This document shows positions 36,052 to 48,066 of a stretch of DNA of 64,000 nucleotides, in pieces. Both the position numbers and the translations under genes were made by a program. This DNA is from Muscardinus avellanarius (lineage: Eukaryota > Chordata > Mammalia > Rodentia > Gliridae), in contig OY726563.1 of NCBI GenBank assembly GCA_963383645.1, forward strand, positions 36,858,331 to 36,922,330, written 5' to 3'. Positions within the stretch are counted from its first letter, which is position 1. Each line of letters begins with the position of its first letter. The notes beneath the pieces are model-generated. The model made no database searches. It was not told the DNA's origin and worked only from the letters and a program-made list of their open reading frames with translations.

Positions 36052-36534
36052 GGTTCAGTGAGAGTCTAGATTACCAGGAGCACTCAAAAAGCATGATCTT
36101 ACCAGTTTCAGCTGGTTAGAGTCAGGTATAGTGATATAACATTTACTTTTGCTATGTCCTCAGTAAGTGCCCTGTAAATAAAACATCTCCCCCTGCAGGT
36201 GCTAGGACTAGGGCTGAGGGACACGGAGTTCATTAAAGAAATAAAGATCCTCTCAGGTTACTAGCTTGAATGAGAAATGGGATAGGGATATAATTAACTG
36301 TGATCTTGACACAAGAACATGTTAGGGATGGGGGACAGGAAAGGAGACAGAAAATTTGGATATCTGGGCCATAGTGAATGTGAAGCAACAGTGGGATGAC
36401 CAGTCTGCAGTACAGAGCTCTACATACAGTTCTAGGAATAGTTTATATTTGAAGAAGTATCACTCAAAAAGAGCATGGAAGGGGAAAAAAGGAGAGTGAA
36501 GGCAGAAAGCAGTAGGCAAAGAGATATTTCGAGG
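36052..36534. other. Unassigned sequence
   Basis: Nothing recognisable. Confidence 0.4.
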
Positions 36535-36892
36535 TTAGTTTTATGTGTCAACTTGGCTAAGCCACAATGCCAGATATTGCTGAAACATTATGCTGTATAT
36601 GTCTCTGAAGGTGTTTTTGAATGAGATTAATATTTAAATGTGTGGACTCTGGTTAAAGCACACTGTCCTTTTAAGATAGTGGCCCTAATTCAATCAGTTG
36701 AAGGCCTTAATAAAACAAAGCATGGTCTCCCCCAAAAGAGGAAGAATTCTGCCAGCCCAATGGTCTTTAGACTTTGAACTATAGATTTTAGACATGCCAG
36801 CCTCAATAACCGCATGAGCCCATTAACTTAAATCTGTACATATGCAAACATCTCTTTGGATCAGTTTCTCTGGAGAATCCTAATTAAGACAT
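36535..36892 (+). mobile_element. Ancient mammalian interspersed repeat, family not assigned
   Basis: 'ttttatgtgtcaacttggct', 'aggtgtttttgaatgagatt', 'ccaatggtctttagac' and 'cagtttctctggagaatcct' belong to a well-known mammal-wide repeat that I recognise by text but cannot name safely. Likely 3' end 'gagaatcctaattaagaca'. Confidence 0.6.
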
Positions 36893-37321
36893 ATATCCCT
36901 CGGGTATTAATATTTAAAGTGGAAAAATAATCTTATTCAGATGGAATACAACCATTCTTGTGAGGAACAGGGAGCCTTTGCAGCAGGAAAGCCAAACTTC
37001 AGCCATTTGCCCTCACCCCGTTATCCTGCCCTTTTATCCTAGAAAGGAAGAACCCGTTTTCTCTTGCTAACAGTTTTGACTCTAGTAATATAGATGCCAG
37101 ATGATGACTTTGGTGGCAGAAATATTAGGACTCTTTTGAAGAAGAAAAATAAACTTTTCCCCAAAGATTTGATTAAAGAAAACAGGGAAAGCTTCTCCAC
37201 ATCTGATCCGTGCAAAAATAAAGCCTAGTTCAGGGCTCTGTCCTGCTGAGAGATTTTGCCATCTCAGGACTGTTTGTGTCACAGGGAACCCTGAAATGCC
37301 TTCCACCAAAGGGCACTTCTT

Positions 37322-37475
37322 TCCAAACTCTAACATACAAATAAATTACCTGAAGACCTTGTTAGAAAGAAGGTTCTGGTTCTGCAGGTCCAGAATGGGG
37401 CCTGAGAATTTACATTTCTAGCATGCTCTCAGGGAATGCCTGTGTTGTCAATCCATGGACCCCAGTTTGGTAGCA
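37322..37475 (+). mobile_element. MER5-like hAT nonautonomous DNA transposon
   Basis: 'aaattacctgaagaccttgt', 'gttctgcaggtccagaatgg', 'ggcctgagaatttacatttc' and 'tggaccccagtttggta' follow the MER5 consensus. Confidence 0.7.
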
Positions 37476-38705
37476 AGGTCCTAATGGGCAAATTACTCAT
37501 GCCTGACCAACATCTGTTTAAAAATTAGGGTAGACTTCTAAAAAGTTAGAATGTCCCATTGGGCCTTATAAAGTCTGTTGGCTAAATATCACTGTTCCCT
37601 TGGTGGCAGTTGTCTTCTAAGAACACATTTACATTAGAGAATCTTGCAGTAAGAGTAGCTAGTTGAGGACTAGATTCCTGCTCATCAGGAGAGAGAAGGT
37701 GAGATGAGAAGGTCTATCAGCAGCTGTCTGTGTCTTGTCTTCTTGAAATACTTGTTATAGTTTTGAAACTAGCTACACTGGATTTCTAACCCTCTTCACC
37801 CTGCACTGTGGGATTGTTCTCAGACAGGGACTTTGCAGAAATAAAGCAAACTTATTGTGAAAAATTAGCAAGTAGCATTTTTGGTAAATTCCATCACCTT
37901 GACTCTCCATTTTGCTTTCCATTGGTATCAAAGCTGAGAGTAGTAGCAGTAGTCCCGTAACCATTATCCAATTACATTTCTTTATCTTGATAACCAGTCT
38001 ACTCTAGCAGCAACAGTCTGTCTGAGCCTTAGCCTGTACCCCTTGTCCCATTAATATATCAGATCCAACTTCTATTATAGATTAATTCACTTTTCTAATA
38101 TACAGCCCTGCTTACTGCTTGTGAGATGATAGGAGCTTGGAGACTGTGTGTCCTGAACTCACCTCCAGAGAAAGGTGCTGTTATGCTTAATATAACTGAA
38201 TGTGCCATGTGATGTGCCCCAGGAAAGGAACCCACTCCCCTACATTCTATATTTTTATAAGAAAGTCAGGAGGTGAAAGGAAGTATCCAATCAGTCTTGT
38301 GTCAACTAAAAGTCCTTGAAGTCCTTGAGCTGACATAGAGTAAGAATTTTATGGCAAAAGGAACATTCTTCTCTCAAATGTTATGCATGCAGGGGAGTCC
38401 ACATAACCATGGTGGAAACAGCTGGGGATACTGCAGCATTTTCTGGGAAACAAGCTTGCGACTAGGCTACCCAAGGAAAGAAGCTATGAAGACCATTCAC
38501 TAAACAAATGGGTTTTTTTCTCCTCTGAAAAGTATTTTAAGAGGTTCACAGAGGAGATCTAATCTCTGTAGGCATGCTTAATTCCTACGGGGGAGGGGTC
38601 AAGTGATAAAATTAAGAAAAAAGAAAAGAAAAAGATTCACTGAGAAAGTCAACACTTGTCAGGTACTGGCTCCAGGCATCGGACATACATGAGAAGGGAA
38701 TATTA
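37476..38705. other. Unassigned sequence
   Basis: No gene or repeat family recognised. Confidence 0.4.
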
Positions 38706-38908
38706 TTTTCTGGGAACTGAGGATTGAACTCAAGGGCATTGTAGGTCTAAGCTAGACCCCCAGCCATATTATATTTCTTTATTTGGAAACGGCCTCACTA
38801 AGTTTCAGAGGGCCTTGATAAGTTACTGAGGCTGTCCTTGAATCTGAAATCCTTCTGCCTCAGCCTTCCAAATACTGGGATTACAAGCAGGTGCCACCAC
38901 ACCCAGCT
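38706..38908 (-). mobile_element. Composite B1-ID SINE (long form)
   Basis: On plus: 'gggaactgaggattgaactc', 'ggccttgataagttactgag' and 'gtgccaccacacccagct'. Imperfect flanking repeats GAGAAGRGAAT on either side. Confidence 0.88.
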
Positions 38909-39139
38909 TGGAGAAGAGAATCTTAGTTCTATGCATTGAAAACCAATTCAGTAGTCACTTAAGGCTTTAGAGGTATTATAAAGACAAGTATAAGGACTCA
39001 GAATCTGACACAGGAAAGCACAGGAGCTATTAAAGTCCAGTCTAATCCTATATGAAAAGGCACAAATGGGCTCTAAACAGGAGAGAATGCTACTCCCTAC
39101 TAAATCACCACAGGAGAAGGCAGGCTAACTGGTTTTCTT

Positions 39140-39143
39140 TCTT

Positions 39144-39182
<39 letters not shown>

Positions 39183-39374
39183 TTTTTTGGTGGTGGTACT
39201 GGGACTTCAGGAAGCCCTTTTACCTCCGGGCTACACTCCCAGACCTATTTTGTACTTTTTTATTTTTGGAAACAGGGTCTCTTAAGCCAGCGGGGCTGGT
39301 TCCAAACCAGCGCGATCCTCCTGTCTGGGCCTCCCAAGCGCGGGGATTACAAGCGTGCGCCACCACGCCCGGCC
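39140..39374 (-). mobile_element. Composite B1-ID SINE (short form) with (TTTA)n tail
   Basis: (TTTA)n at 39143-39187, then 'cctccgggctacactcccag', short linker 'cttaagccagcggggctggt' and the end 'gcgccaccacgcccggcc'. CpG-rich, so relatively young. Confidence 0.9.
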
Positions 39375-39799
39375 TTCTTTTACTTTTTAAAGTTTTTTAG
39401 TTGATTGTTCATAACACCTTTATTTGTAACAGGCAAAAACTAGAAATCACCAAATTATCCTACAGTACAATATAATGTTATTCAGCAATAAAAGAAACAA
39501 TTGATACGATAGTGTATATGAACCTCAATATATAGTCCTATATAATTTCATCACATTAGTAGAGTTATGCACCACCTTAGAAACCAAGACACTGAGCTAC
39601 TTCACTAAACAAAGATTTCCCTGATGTGACACCCACTCCACTCCCCTGACTACCATGATGGCCTATTAATGTCTAATTTGTTCTCCAACTCTATATTTGG
39701 CAGCTGTAACATGTTATGTAATTTAATATTTTGAAATTGGATTTGCCACCTAGAAAAATACCTGGTTTTCTTTTTTAATAACAGAAGTAAAAAGTTGAT
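39375..39799. other. Unassigned sequence
   Basis: Nothing I can name. 39410-39560 may be an old LINE 3' remnant ('acaccttta tttgtaacag' and 'tattcagcaataaaag' order), too short to call. Confidence 0.35.
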
Positions 39800-39910
39800 A
39801 AATTTGTAGTGGCATCCACTAGCAGCTACTCAGGAGGCTGCGCCAGGTAGATGCCTTGAGCCCAAGAGTTCACGGCCAGCCTGTACAACATAGTGAGTTT
39901 CTGGTTCAAA
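39800..39910 (+). mobile_element. Old B1/7SL-derived SINE monomer
   Basis: 'agcagctactcaggaggctg', 'ccttgagcccaagagttcac' and 'ggccagcctgtacaacatag' match the ancestral monomer. Confidence 0.65.
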
Positions 39911-40136
39911 AAAGTACTAAAAGTAAAGCACGTATAATTTCTGAAATGAAAGATAATTTGTTAGTTTTCCTCTGGTATTCTTTTTAGGGGTTTTATTTTC
40001 TCTTTTTTAAAAAACTGGGATCATGATATACAACAATATCATACAGTATATCTTAGTCATTTATAAATGTCTGGATATTCCCTTCCTTTATGCCATAGCT
40101 GTGACATCAATACTATTCCTTTCAGAACTGACTTGA

Positions 40137-40213
40137 GGTGCTGTGGGTGTAGTGCAGTGATAGAGCACTTGTCTAGTATATATGAGGCTCTGGGTTTGAG
40201 CTACAGCACCAAA
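40137..40213 (+). mobile_element. ID-type SINE
   Basis: 'gggtgtagtgcagtgataga' (A-box-like), 'gaggctctgggtttgagcta' (B-box-like) and the end CAGCACCAAAA. No B1 half. Confidence 0.7.
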
Positions 40214-40276
40214 ATGATTGGCTTGAATTGTATGATTTTCTTTTCTTCTTCCCTTCACTTTGCAATTGTTTAAATT

Positions 40277-40490
40277 TATCTTTTTTTGTGGTACTGAGGA
40301 TGAAACCTGGGGGCATTATATCTCTAAGCTACACCATCAGCCCTTATTTATATTCTTTTTATTTTCGAAACAGGGTCTCACTAAGTTGCAGAGGGTCTCA
40401 CTAAATAGCTGAGGCTATCCGCGAACCATGATCCTCCAGTCTCACCCTCCCAAATGCTGGGATTACAAGCATGCGCCACCATATCCAGCT
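40277..40490 (-). mobile_element. Composite B1-ID SINE (long form)
   Basis: On plus: 'tggtactgaggatgaaacct', 'gggtctcactaagttgcaga' and 'gcatgcgccaccatatccag'. TTTATCTT occurs on both flanks. Confidence 0.9.
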
Positions 40491-41244
40491 CAACTTTATC
40501 TTCAAGCATATGTATGCATAATTTCCAATGGAACAGGGCAAATCTTGCATGTATACTGAATGGACAACTTCGGATAGTTTGGATATATTCAAATATATGT
40601 CATATTTATCTTGAATTCAGAAGCCATGGTTACAAGTCTCACAACACAGTAAAATAGACTTTTCTTTTTTCCCCATTTTCTACTGAGAAAAAAGATTAAA
40701 ATCATTGAAACCTATATCTTGCTTTCCACAAAAATCTTTTTTCATATTTAGTTTTCAATATCATAGTATTAGGTATGGTCTCTTGAAATTTCTCTTTAGT
40801 AGAAGTGTTACAGTCCTCTGGATAAAGGCTGTGAAACAAGGTCACTGGAAAGGAAAAAGTGCCCTGGAAGAAGGTACTGCACCTCTGAAAAAAGGCTCTA
40901 ATCTAGTAGTAAAAATGACAATAATGGAGGCCACAGCAGCATTGCGCAGAACATCTAGTTGTTCGGCAGGGGGCAGTGTTGACCAGAAACCCCAATAAGG
41001 GTATCAACTAGAGGCAGAAGTTGTTTCATGGAAGCAGGAAAAACTAGATACCTCAGCCATGGGACTGGTGGCCCCGCTTGGAAAATTTGTCCACAAGTGT
41101 CTTTTTGCCTTGTCTTTTCATTTCCTCACTTTCCCACCCTATCACTAGTTATTTAGGTTCTATAATAGAACAGTAAAACTAGAAATACTGTTTTCAACAT
41201 AATGAAAATTTAATGTTTTATCATATAGGAATGGCTCCAGAATT
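40491..41244. other. Unassigned sequence
   Basis: A 97-codon open frame at 40705-40998 has no domain. Nothing else seen. Confidence 0.4.
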
Positions 41245-41702
41245 TTGGTCAGGGTAATTTTCTTTTGGATATGACATCATAAGCCCAAGCAATAAAAGAA
41301 ATAATAGATAAACAGGATTGTATCAAACTAAAAGGTTTCTGTACAGCAAAGTAAACAAAATGAAAAAAGTTATCTACTGAGAGGTAGAACACATTAAGCC
41401 TTGTATTTGATAAGTGGTTAATGTTTAAAATATATAAGGAACTCAATTTAATAACAAGAAAATAAGTGGCCCAATTAAAAGAATAAAAATATTTGTGTGC
41501 ATGTATTTTTCTAACACTCTGTACCCCAAGATGATATAAAATTACAATGCACATGTTAAAAAAGAAAATGAGAAAAGAAAAAAAAACAAAGAATCTAGAC
41601 ATTTCTCTAAAGACAACATATTAATAGTCAATAGGTATATGAAAAAGAAAATGCAAATTAAAACCACATAGAATTCACACACCTGTGAGAATAGCTCTTA
41701 TT

Positions 41703-41813
41703 ATTGTAGTGATGGTGGTGGTACTGGAGATTGAACCCAAGGTTGTTCTACCTCTGAACTACACCCCCAGCTTTTTTTCCATTTTTTATTTTAATTTTAT
41801 TTTTATTTATTTA

Positions 41814-41859
<46 letters not shown>

Positions 41860-42173
41860 GCTGGGGATGGAACCCAGGGGCTTTCTACCTCCAGGCTACA
41901 CTTACAGAACTATTTTACTTGGAAACAGGGTCTCACTAAGTTGCTGAGAGTCTCACTAATTAGTGGAGGCTGGCTTTGAACCTATGCAATCCTTCTGTCT
42001 CAGCCTCCCAGGTACTGGGATTACAAGCAGTGCTACCATGCCTGCTCTATTTTTTATTTTTAAACAGGATCTCACTAAGTTTCTGAGAGCCTGGTTAAGT
42101 TTGCCTCAAACCAGAGATCATCCTGTCTCAGCCTCCCAAGTACTGGGATTTCAGGCAGCTACCACACCTAGTT
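41703..42173 (-). mobile_element. Composite B1-ID SINE containing a second SINE and (GT)n
   Basis: The outer SINE's ID-like half is at about 41710-41780, and its B1-like half resumes at about 42049-42173. The inner antisense SINE (about 41800-42048) has a (GT)n tract at 41815-41858 in its tail. Imperfect outer duplication AGAATRGCYMTTATT at 41688-41702 and 42174-42188, both in L1M sequence. The inner insertion hit the A/T-rich linker of the outer SINE. Confidence 0.85.
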
Positions 42174-44167
42174 AGAATGGCCATTATTCAAAAAACAAAA
42201 GATACATGTTGGTTAAGATGTCAAGAAATAGTATATCTGTGTATACTGTTAGCAGGAAGGTAAATTCATACAAACACTATAGAAAATGGTATGGAAATTC
42301 CTCAAAAAACTAAATGAAATACCATATGACCTAGTAGTACTACTTCTTTGATTCATATACAAGGAAACTGAAATCACTATATCAAAGATATATCTGCACA
42401 CTTGTGTGGAGGAGCTGGCAGCTGTGGTACTGTGATACCGAGACCTTTAAGAAGAAACTGTGGATTGTTGTGAAGTTGACAACTACAGATCATCAGTGAA
42501 AGTGATCAGCATTTCATCCCACATTCGACAGGAACCAGTCAGAATAGACAATCCAGCAGCTGAATCCATCTCTTCTAGTAGTGATCCAGAGTAGCACCCA
42601 TTAACAATGTAAGTCAACAAACCATTCTAGTGAAAGAAGTCAGCCATGCCCAGCCACAGGCACTCATGTGTCAAGAAAAGACCTGAGACCTTGTAAACCA
42701 CCCCGTCTCGAGGTGGAACATACTATTGGGCACAAAAGAATTAGTAGATAGCACCTAGAGACAGACAGAGGAAACTGTAGTCCACAGTTCTGTAAGCTTT
42801 TCAGAGTATCTGTAAGATCTTCAGAGAAATAATTTCAGAGAATTTTCCTAACATAGAAAAAGACTTGGACATTCATGTGCAGAAGACATACAGAATACCA
42901 TTAAGATAAAAAAAAAGACCACCCCACACAAGATAATAATCAAAATGGCTAACATAGAAGTGAAGGAAATAACCTTCAAAGCAGTGATAACAGAAGAATG
43001 GGTGAAATTCAGGGGCAAAACAATAAAAATCACTCCAGACTTCACAACCCAAGTCATTTATGTGAGGAGGAACTGGTACTCCAGTCCCTGGAAGAAAACA
43101 ACTTCCAAATAAGACTGCAATATCCAGTAAAGATATAATTCAAAATTAAAGAAATAAAAATATTCTATGACAAGCAGAAATTTAAAATATTCATAACTAC
43201 CAAGCCAGTACTAGAGAAAATACTTAATACATTTTAAAGAAAAAAGAAGTAAATTCCAGAACCAGAGAGAAGTGAATTCCACAAGGTGGGCAACTAAGCA
43301 AAGAATAAATAACACTACACTAAACAGAATATAGAACACAAAATGAAAGGAAACAAAAATCATATTTAAATAATAATACTGAACATCAAAAGGCTTACCT
43401 CCCCAATTAAAAGACATAGACTGGCAATGTGAATTTAAAAAAAAAAAACATAATACAACAATATGCTGTTTGCAAGAAACTCACCTTACATCCAAATAGT
43501 TCCATAGGCTAAAGGTCAAAGAATGGAAAAATATACACCATAGAAATAGAGACCAAAAACAAGCAGGGGAAGTAATGCTGAGATCTGATAAAAAAAGACT
43601 TTGAACTAAAACACCTCAGAAGCAAAAGTGGGGCACTTCTACTGGTAAAAGGAACAATCCAGGAAGAAGATATACTGATAGCAAACATTTACACCCCAAA
43701 TGTGGGAGTACCCACATTTGTAAACAAACTCTTTGGGACATCAGGTCTCAAATAGACCCAAATAAAATAATACTGGGAGACTTGAACACACCACTGACAC
43801 CACTAGATCGATCTTTCAGACAAACGATGAGTAAATAACTCTTCAGACCTAAAGAACATTATAAACTAAATGAACCTAATAGACATATACAGACTATTGC
43901 AACTAGCAACAGCTGCATATAAATTATTCTGAGCTTCCCATGGAACCTTCAAAAGAGACCACATCCTGGGCCACAAAGCAAGCAACAGCAAATTCAAAAG
44001 ATGTAACATAATTCCCTGCATCTTTTCAGACCACAGTGGAATCAAAGTGAAAATCAACAACAGGAAGATCAAAAGAAATTACATAAATACATAGATACTA
44101 AATGATACACTACTGAATGAGGAATGGATCAGAAAAGAAATAAGAGGAAAAAATAAAAATTATTGAT

Positions 44168-44366
44168 CTAGGTGTAGTGGCGCAAGCTTGTAATCCCAGT
44201 ATTTGGGAGGCCGAGACAGAAAAATTAGGGTTTGAAGCCAGCCTCAGCTACTTAGTGAGGCCCTCCTCAACTAAGTGAGACCTTGTTTCAAAATAAAACA
44301 AATTAAAAATAGAGCTGAGGGTGTAGCTCAGAGATAGTGTCCCTGAATTAAATCCCCCACCCAAAA
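44168..44366 (+). mobile_element. Composite B1-ID SINE at an L1 deletion breakpoint
   Basis: 'taggtgtagtggcgcaagct', 'cctcagctacttagtgaggc' and 'agctgagggtgtagctcaga'. The flanking L1 text jumps from ORF2 near the end of the endonuclease region to the region equivalent to about 6797 of the L1 at 1605-7997. Confidence 0.88.
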
Positions 44367-44831
44367 GAGACCTGGAAGTTAGACCAGAATCTATGAATCT
44401 GTTAAAGGAGGACATAGGTTCAAAATTTCAACATATAGACACAGGTAAAAACTTCAACAAGACTCCCAAAGCTCAGGAAATGAAGAAAATAATAAGTGGG
44501 ATGGCATCAAACTAAATAATTTATGTTCATCAAAGGAAATCATCAAGAGTCAAAAGAGAAAACCTACAGAATGGGAAAAGATCTTTTTACCAGCTATCCC
44601 TCTGACAGAAAACTAATATCTAGAATTACAAAGAACTTAAAAGATTTTACACTAGAAAAACAGCATATTCTTTTTTATCTGGCTTCTTTCACTTGGCACA
44701 TTTGAAATTGAAATTCAAAATCAGTAATTCATTCTCAGTCACAAAAAGTAAAAAAATTTGATGCTCTCCCTAATATGCAGAAGCTAGGAAGAAAAGTAAA
44801 ACAAATAACCCTATCATGAAATGGGCAACTG

Positions 44832-44953
44832 GCCAGGTGTGGTGGCACACAATTGTAATCCCAGTAGTTGGGAGGCTGAGACAGGAGGATCTGGGTTCTC
44901 AGCAAGCCTCAGCTACTTAGTGAGGCACTCTGCAACTCAGTGAGAACCTGTTT
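44832..44953 (+). mobile_element. Composite SINE fragment (B1 part only)
   Basis: 'ggccaggtgtggtggcacac' to 'gtgagaacctgtttcac'; the ID-like half is absent. Embedded in the L1 ORF2 3' region. Confidence 0.85.
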
Positions 44954-45847
44954 CACAAAAGAAGAGATACAAATGAACAATTAATACATGAAAAAATGTT
45001 CAACATCATTAGCAATCAGGAAGATGCATATAAAAAATATACTGAGACTCCATCTAATCCCTATCCAAATGGCAATCATCAGGAAGTCAAACAAAAAATG
45101 TTAGTGATGATGTAAGGAAATTAGAACTCTTCTATATTGTTAGTGGTATTGCAAACTAGTTCAGCCACCATGAAAATCAGTATAGAGAGTCCTCAGAAAA
45201 CTTGGAATGGACCCACCACATAATCTGGCTATAGCACACCTGGGTGTCTTTCCAAAGGGGTTGAAACCAGAGAACTATAGTAATGTATGCATACCATGTT
45301 CAAAGCAGCACAATTCACAATAGCCAAACTATGGAATCTACCTAAGTGTCCATCAGCTGATGAATGGATTACAAAATTATGGGAAATACACACAATGGAA
45401 TTCTACTCAGCAATAAAGAAAAACAATATTACATCATTTGCAAGAAGATGTGGAAGGACCTGGAGAACATTATATTATGTGGATTAGCCAATCACAAAAA
45501 GTGAAGGGTCATATGTTTTCTCTAATATATGCAGGATAGGAATTAATTGGGATACAAAGGAACTCCAATGGAGGAAAACCCTTGGTGGAGCCTGGGAGGA
45601 GATCTAAGGGTAGTAGATGAGGAAGACTGAGGTTCATTAGTGAAAATACTACCATCAAATATGTGTGTATACATGTTTATAAACCAATGTCAGTCTGAGT
45701 ACTCTTGTCATTTGAGACAGGATGGATGAACTTGAAGAACATTATGCTAAGTGAAATAAGCCCAGAATAGAAAGAAAAATGCTGCATGACCTCTCTAAAA
45801 TGCAAAACATGAAAAAGTTAAACTCATAAAAGTATAAAAGAGTTACA

Positions 45848-46045
45848 AGAGGAGGATCATAGACTCAAGGACAGCTTCATCAACTGAGTAAGACCTTGTT
45901 TCAAAATAAAAAATATAAAAGGGGCCAGGCATGATGGCATACACATGTAATCCCAGTACTTGGGAGGTTTACACAGGAGGATCACAAGTTTGAGGACAAC
46001 CTCAATGACTTAGCAAGACTTTCAGCAACTTAGTGAGACCCTATT
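45848..46045 (+). mobile_element. Two adjacent composite SINE fragments
   Basis: 45848-45925 is the middle of one SINE ('gaggaggatcatagactcaa' to 'aagaccttgtttcaaaataa'). 45926-46045 is the B1 half of a second ('ggccaggcatgatggcatac' to 'tagtgagaccctatt'), cut where the L1 tail begins. Confidence 0.75.
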
Positions 46046-46145
46046 GGGGGGAGAGGGAATGGGGTGGGAATTAGTTAAGGGCTAACTGGGTGATGGGTGT
46101 ATGTATGCCTCTACCATCTTGTATCCCATTAAAATGTATGACTAC
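46046..46145 (+). mobile_element. L1 3' tail ('type B'), interrupted before its A-tail
   Basis: 'gagagggaatggggtgggaa' and 'gtatcccattaaaatgtatg' match type B 3' UTRs. The remaining end ('aatgcaccaataaaaaatta') is at 47885-47920, beyond the L1 at 46146-47875. Confidence 0.85.
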
Positions 46146-47875
46146 GTCATTGATCCATCTTGAGTTGATTCCTGTGCATGGTGAGATATAGGGGTTTAGT
46201 TCCATCTTTCTACAAATGGATAGCCAGTTCTCCCAGCACCATTTGTTGAAAAGACTGTCTTTTCTCCAGCATATGAGTTTGGCCCCTTTGTCAAAGATTA
46301 ATTGACTAAAGATGTGTGGATTTGTTTCTGTATCTTCTATTCTAACCCACTGGTCAGTATATCTGTTATTGTGCCAGTACCATGCTGTTTTTACTACTAT
46401 TGCTCTATAGTATAATTTGAAGTCTGGGATTGTGATGCCTCCTGCATGTTTCTTATCGCTGAGAATTACTTTGGCTATTCTGGGTTTTTTCTTTCTCCAT
46501 ATAAAGTTCATGATTGAGTTTTCTAGGTCTATGAAGAATGTCGCTGGTATTTTAATGGGAATTGCATTGAATCTATAGATCAGTTTTGGCAGGATGGCCA
46601 TTTTGATTATATTTATTCTGCCTATCCATGAGCATGGGAGATCTTTCCATCTTCCAAGGTCTTCTTCAATTTCTTTCTTTAATGTTTTATAGTTTTGACT
46701 GTGAAGCTATTAGAGGAGGGCATAGGCTCAACACTACAACATATTGGCACAGGCAGTAACTTTCTCAACAAAACCTCCAAAGCTCAGGAAATTAAAGCAA
46801 GCATTAACAAGTGGGATAGCATCAAACTAAAAAAGTTTCCTCTCATCAAAGGAAACCACCAAAAACCTAAAGAGGAAGCTTACAGAATGGGAGAAGATTT
46901 TTACCAGCCACCACCCTGATAGGGGGCTAATATCCAGAATATACAAAGAGCTCAAAAGAATCTACACTAGCAAAACAAACAACCCAATCAAGAAATGGGC
47001 AAATGAACTAAATAGATACTTCACAAAAGAAGATATACAAAGGGCCAATAGATACATGAAAAGATGTTCCACATCATTGGCCATCAGGGAGATGCAAATC
47101 AAAACTACACTGAGATTCCATCTAACCCCAGGCAGAGTGGCACGCATAAAGAAATCAAACAAAAACAAATGCTGGCGAGGATGTGGGGAAAGAGGAACTC
47201 TTTTACATTGTTGGTAGGAATGCAAACTAGTTCAGCCACTATGGAGATCTGTGTGGAGATTCCTAAGAAAACTGGGAATAGAGCCACCATATGACTCAGC
47301 TCTACCACTCGTGGGTATTTTTCCAAAGAGGTTGAATACAGAGAACTACAGTAACTTATGCATACCTATGTTCATAGCAGCACAATTCGTAATAGCCAAA
47401 ATATGGAACCAACCCAGGCCTCCATCAACTGATGAATGGATTGCAAAACTTTGGGAAATACACACGATGGAATTCTATTCCGTCATAAAGAAGAACAAAA
47501 TCATATCATTTTCAAGAAGATGGAAAGTCCTGGAGAGCATTATGTTAAGTGAGATCAGCCAAGCACAGAAGGAGAAGATAGATATGTTTCCTTTAATATG
47601 CCCAAACTAGGGAACATAGAGGATACTAGTGGGACTCCAGATAATGGATGGGGAAATACCAGCAAAGTTTGAATGGAAGGATAGGAGAGGAGGAACACTG
47701 AACTTGTTTAATGAGGGTCTACATCTGAATATGTGTAAAATTATGAATGTAGCATGGTTACCCTGGAAAATCATTGGTGGGAGGGGTGAAGGGAAAATGG
47801 GGGTGGGGGGGAGAGGGCACCTAGCATAGTTTAAATGTAAACCAAATATGTTCAATAAAAAATTAAAAAAATATT
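46146..47875 (+). mobile_element. 5'-inverted L1 inserted in another L1's 3' tail
   Basis: 46146-46697 is ORF2 in antisense; its minus-strand frame at 46071-46601 reads through [17 protein letters not shown] and [16 protein letters not shown]. 46698-47875 is the adjoining downstream ORF2 in sense, including [10 protein letters not shown] and a CGKRNSF-like cysteine-rich block, with ORF2 ending at 47610 (ICPN then stop), then a type A 3' UTR. TATGACTAC is duplicated at 46137-46145 and 47876-47884, with the host L1 tail continuing beyond. Open frames are longer than in the L1 at 1605, so it is younger. Confidence 0.92.
46698..47610 (+). pseudogene. L1 ORF2 C-terminal part, broken
   Basis: Consecutive frames cover the end of ORF2p: 46695-46919 (GSTLQHIGTGSNFLNKTSKA), 47064-47294 (cysteine-rich block) and 47251-47610 ([20 protein letters not shown] through to stop). 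Frame changes between them show small indels. It lacks the endonuclease and RT motifs, so it has no activity. Confidence 0.85.
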
Positions 47876-47924
47876 TATGACTACAATGCACCAATAAAAA
47901 ATTAAAAATAAAAAGTAAAATGGG

Positions 47925-48066
47925 GCAGGGCTATCACTCAGAGGTAGAATGCATCTGGGCTTAATCCCCAGTATGCTGACACACACAAAAAAGGAAAGAA
48001 AATTTTAAAGGGCTGGGGTGTAACTTAGTGATAAAGTACCCTTGGGTTCAATACCCAGTATCTATA
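47925..48066 (+). mobile_element. Two ID-like SINE units
   Basis: 47925-47990 ('ggggcagggctatcactcag', 'cttaatccccagtatgctga') and 48010-48066 ('ggctggggtgtaacttagtg', 'gggttcaatacccagtatct') are ID-like halves without B1 parts. Confidence 0.75.

Larger units (their letters stand above)
42411..45704 (+). mobile_element. Younger L1 with large internal deletion
   Basis: Order: leader-like sequence (42411-42820), ORF1 from mid-core on (42820-43230; FPNIEKD-like text then 'ttccaaataagactgcaata'), ORF2 endonuclease (43350-44160), a SINE at the point where about 2 kb of RT sequence is missing, then ORF2 3' part (44372-45500) and a 3' UTR (45500-45704). A second SINE interrupts it at 44832-44953. 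Many stops and frameshifts. Confidence 0.8.

Noticed and set aside
46071..46601. 176-codon minus-strand open frame that looks like a gene
   Set aside because: It is the inverted 5' arm of the L1 at 46146-47875; the protein is ORF2 text ([23 protein letters not shown]).
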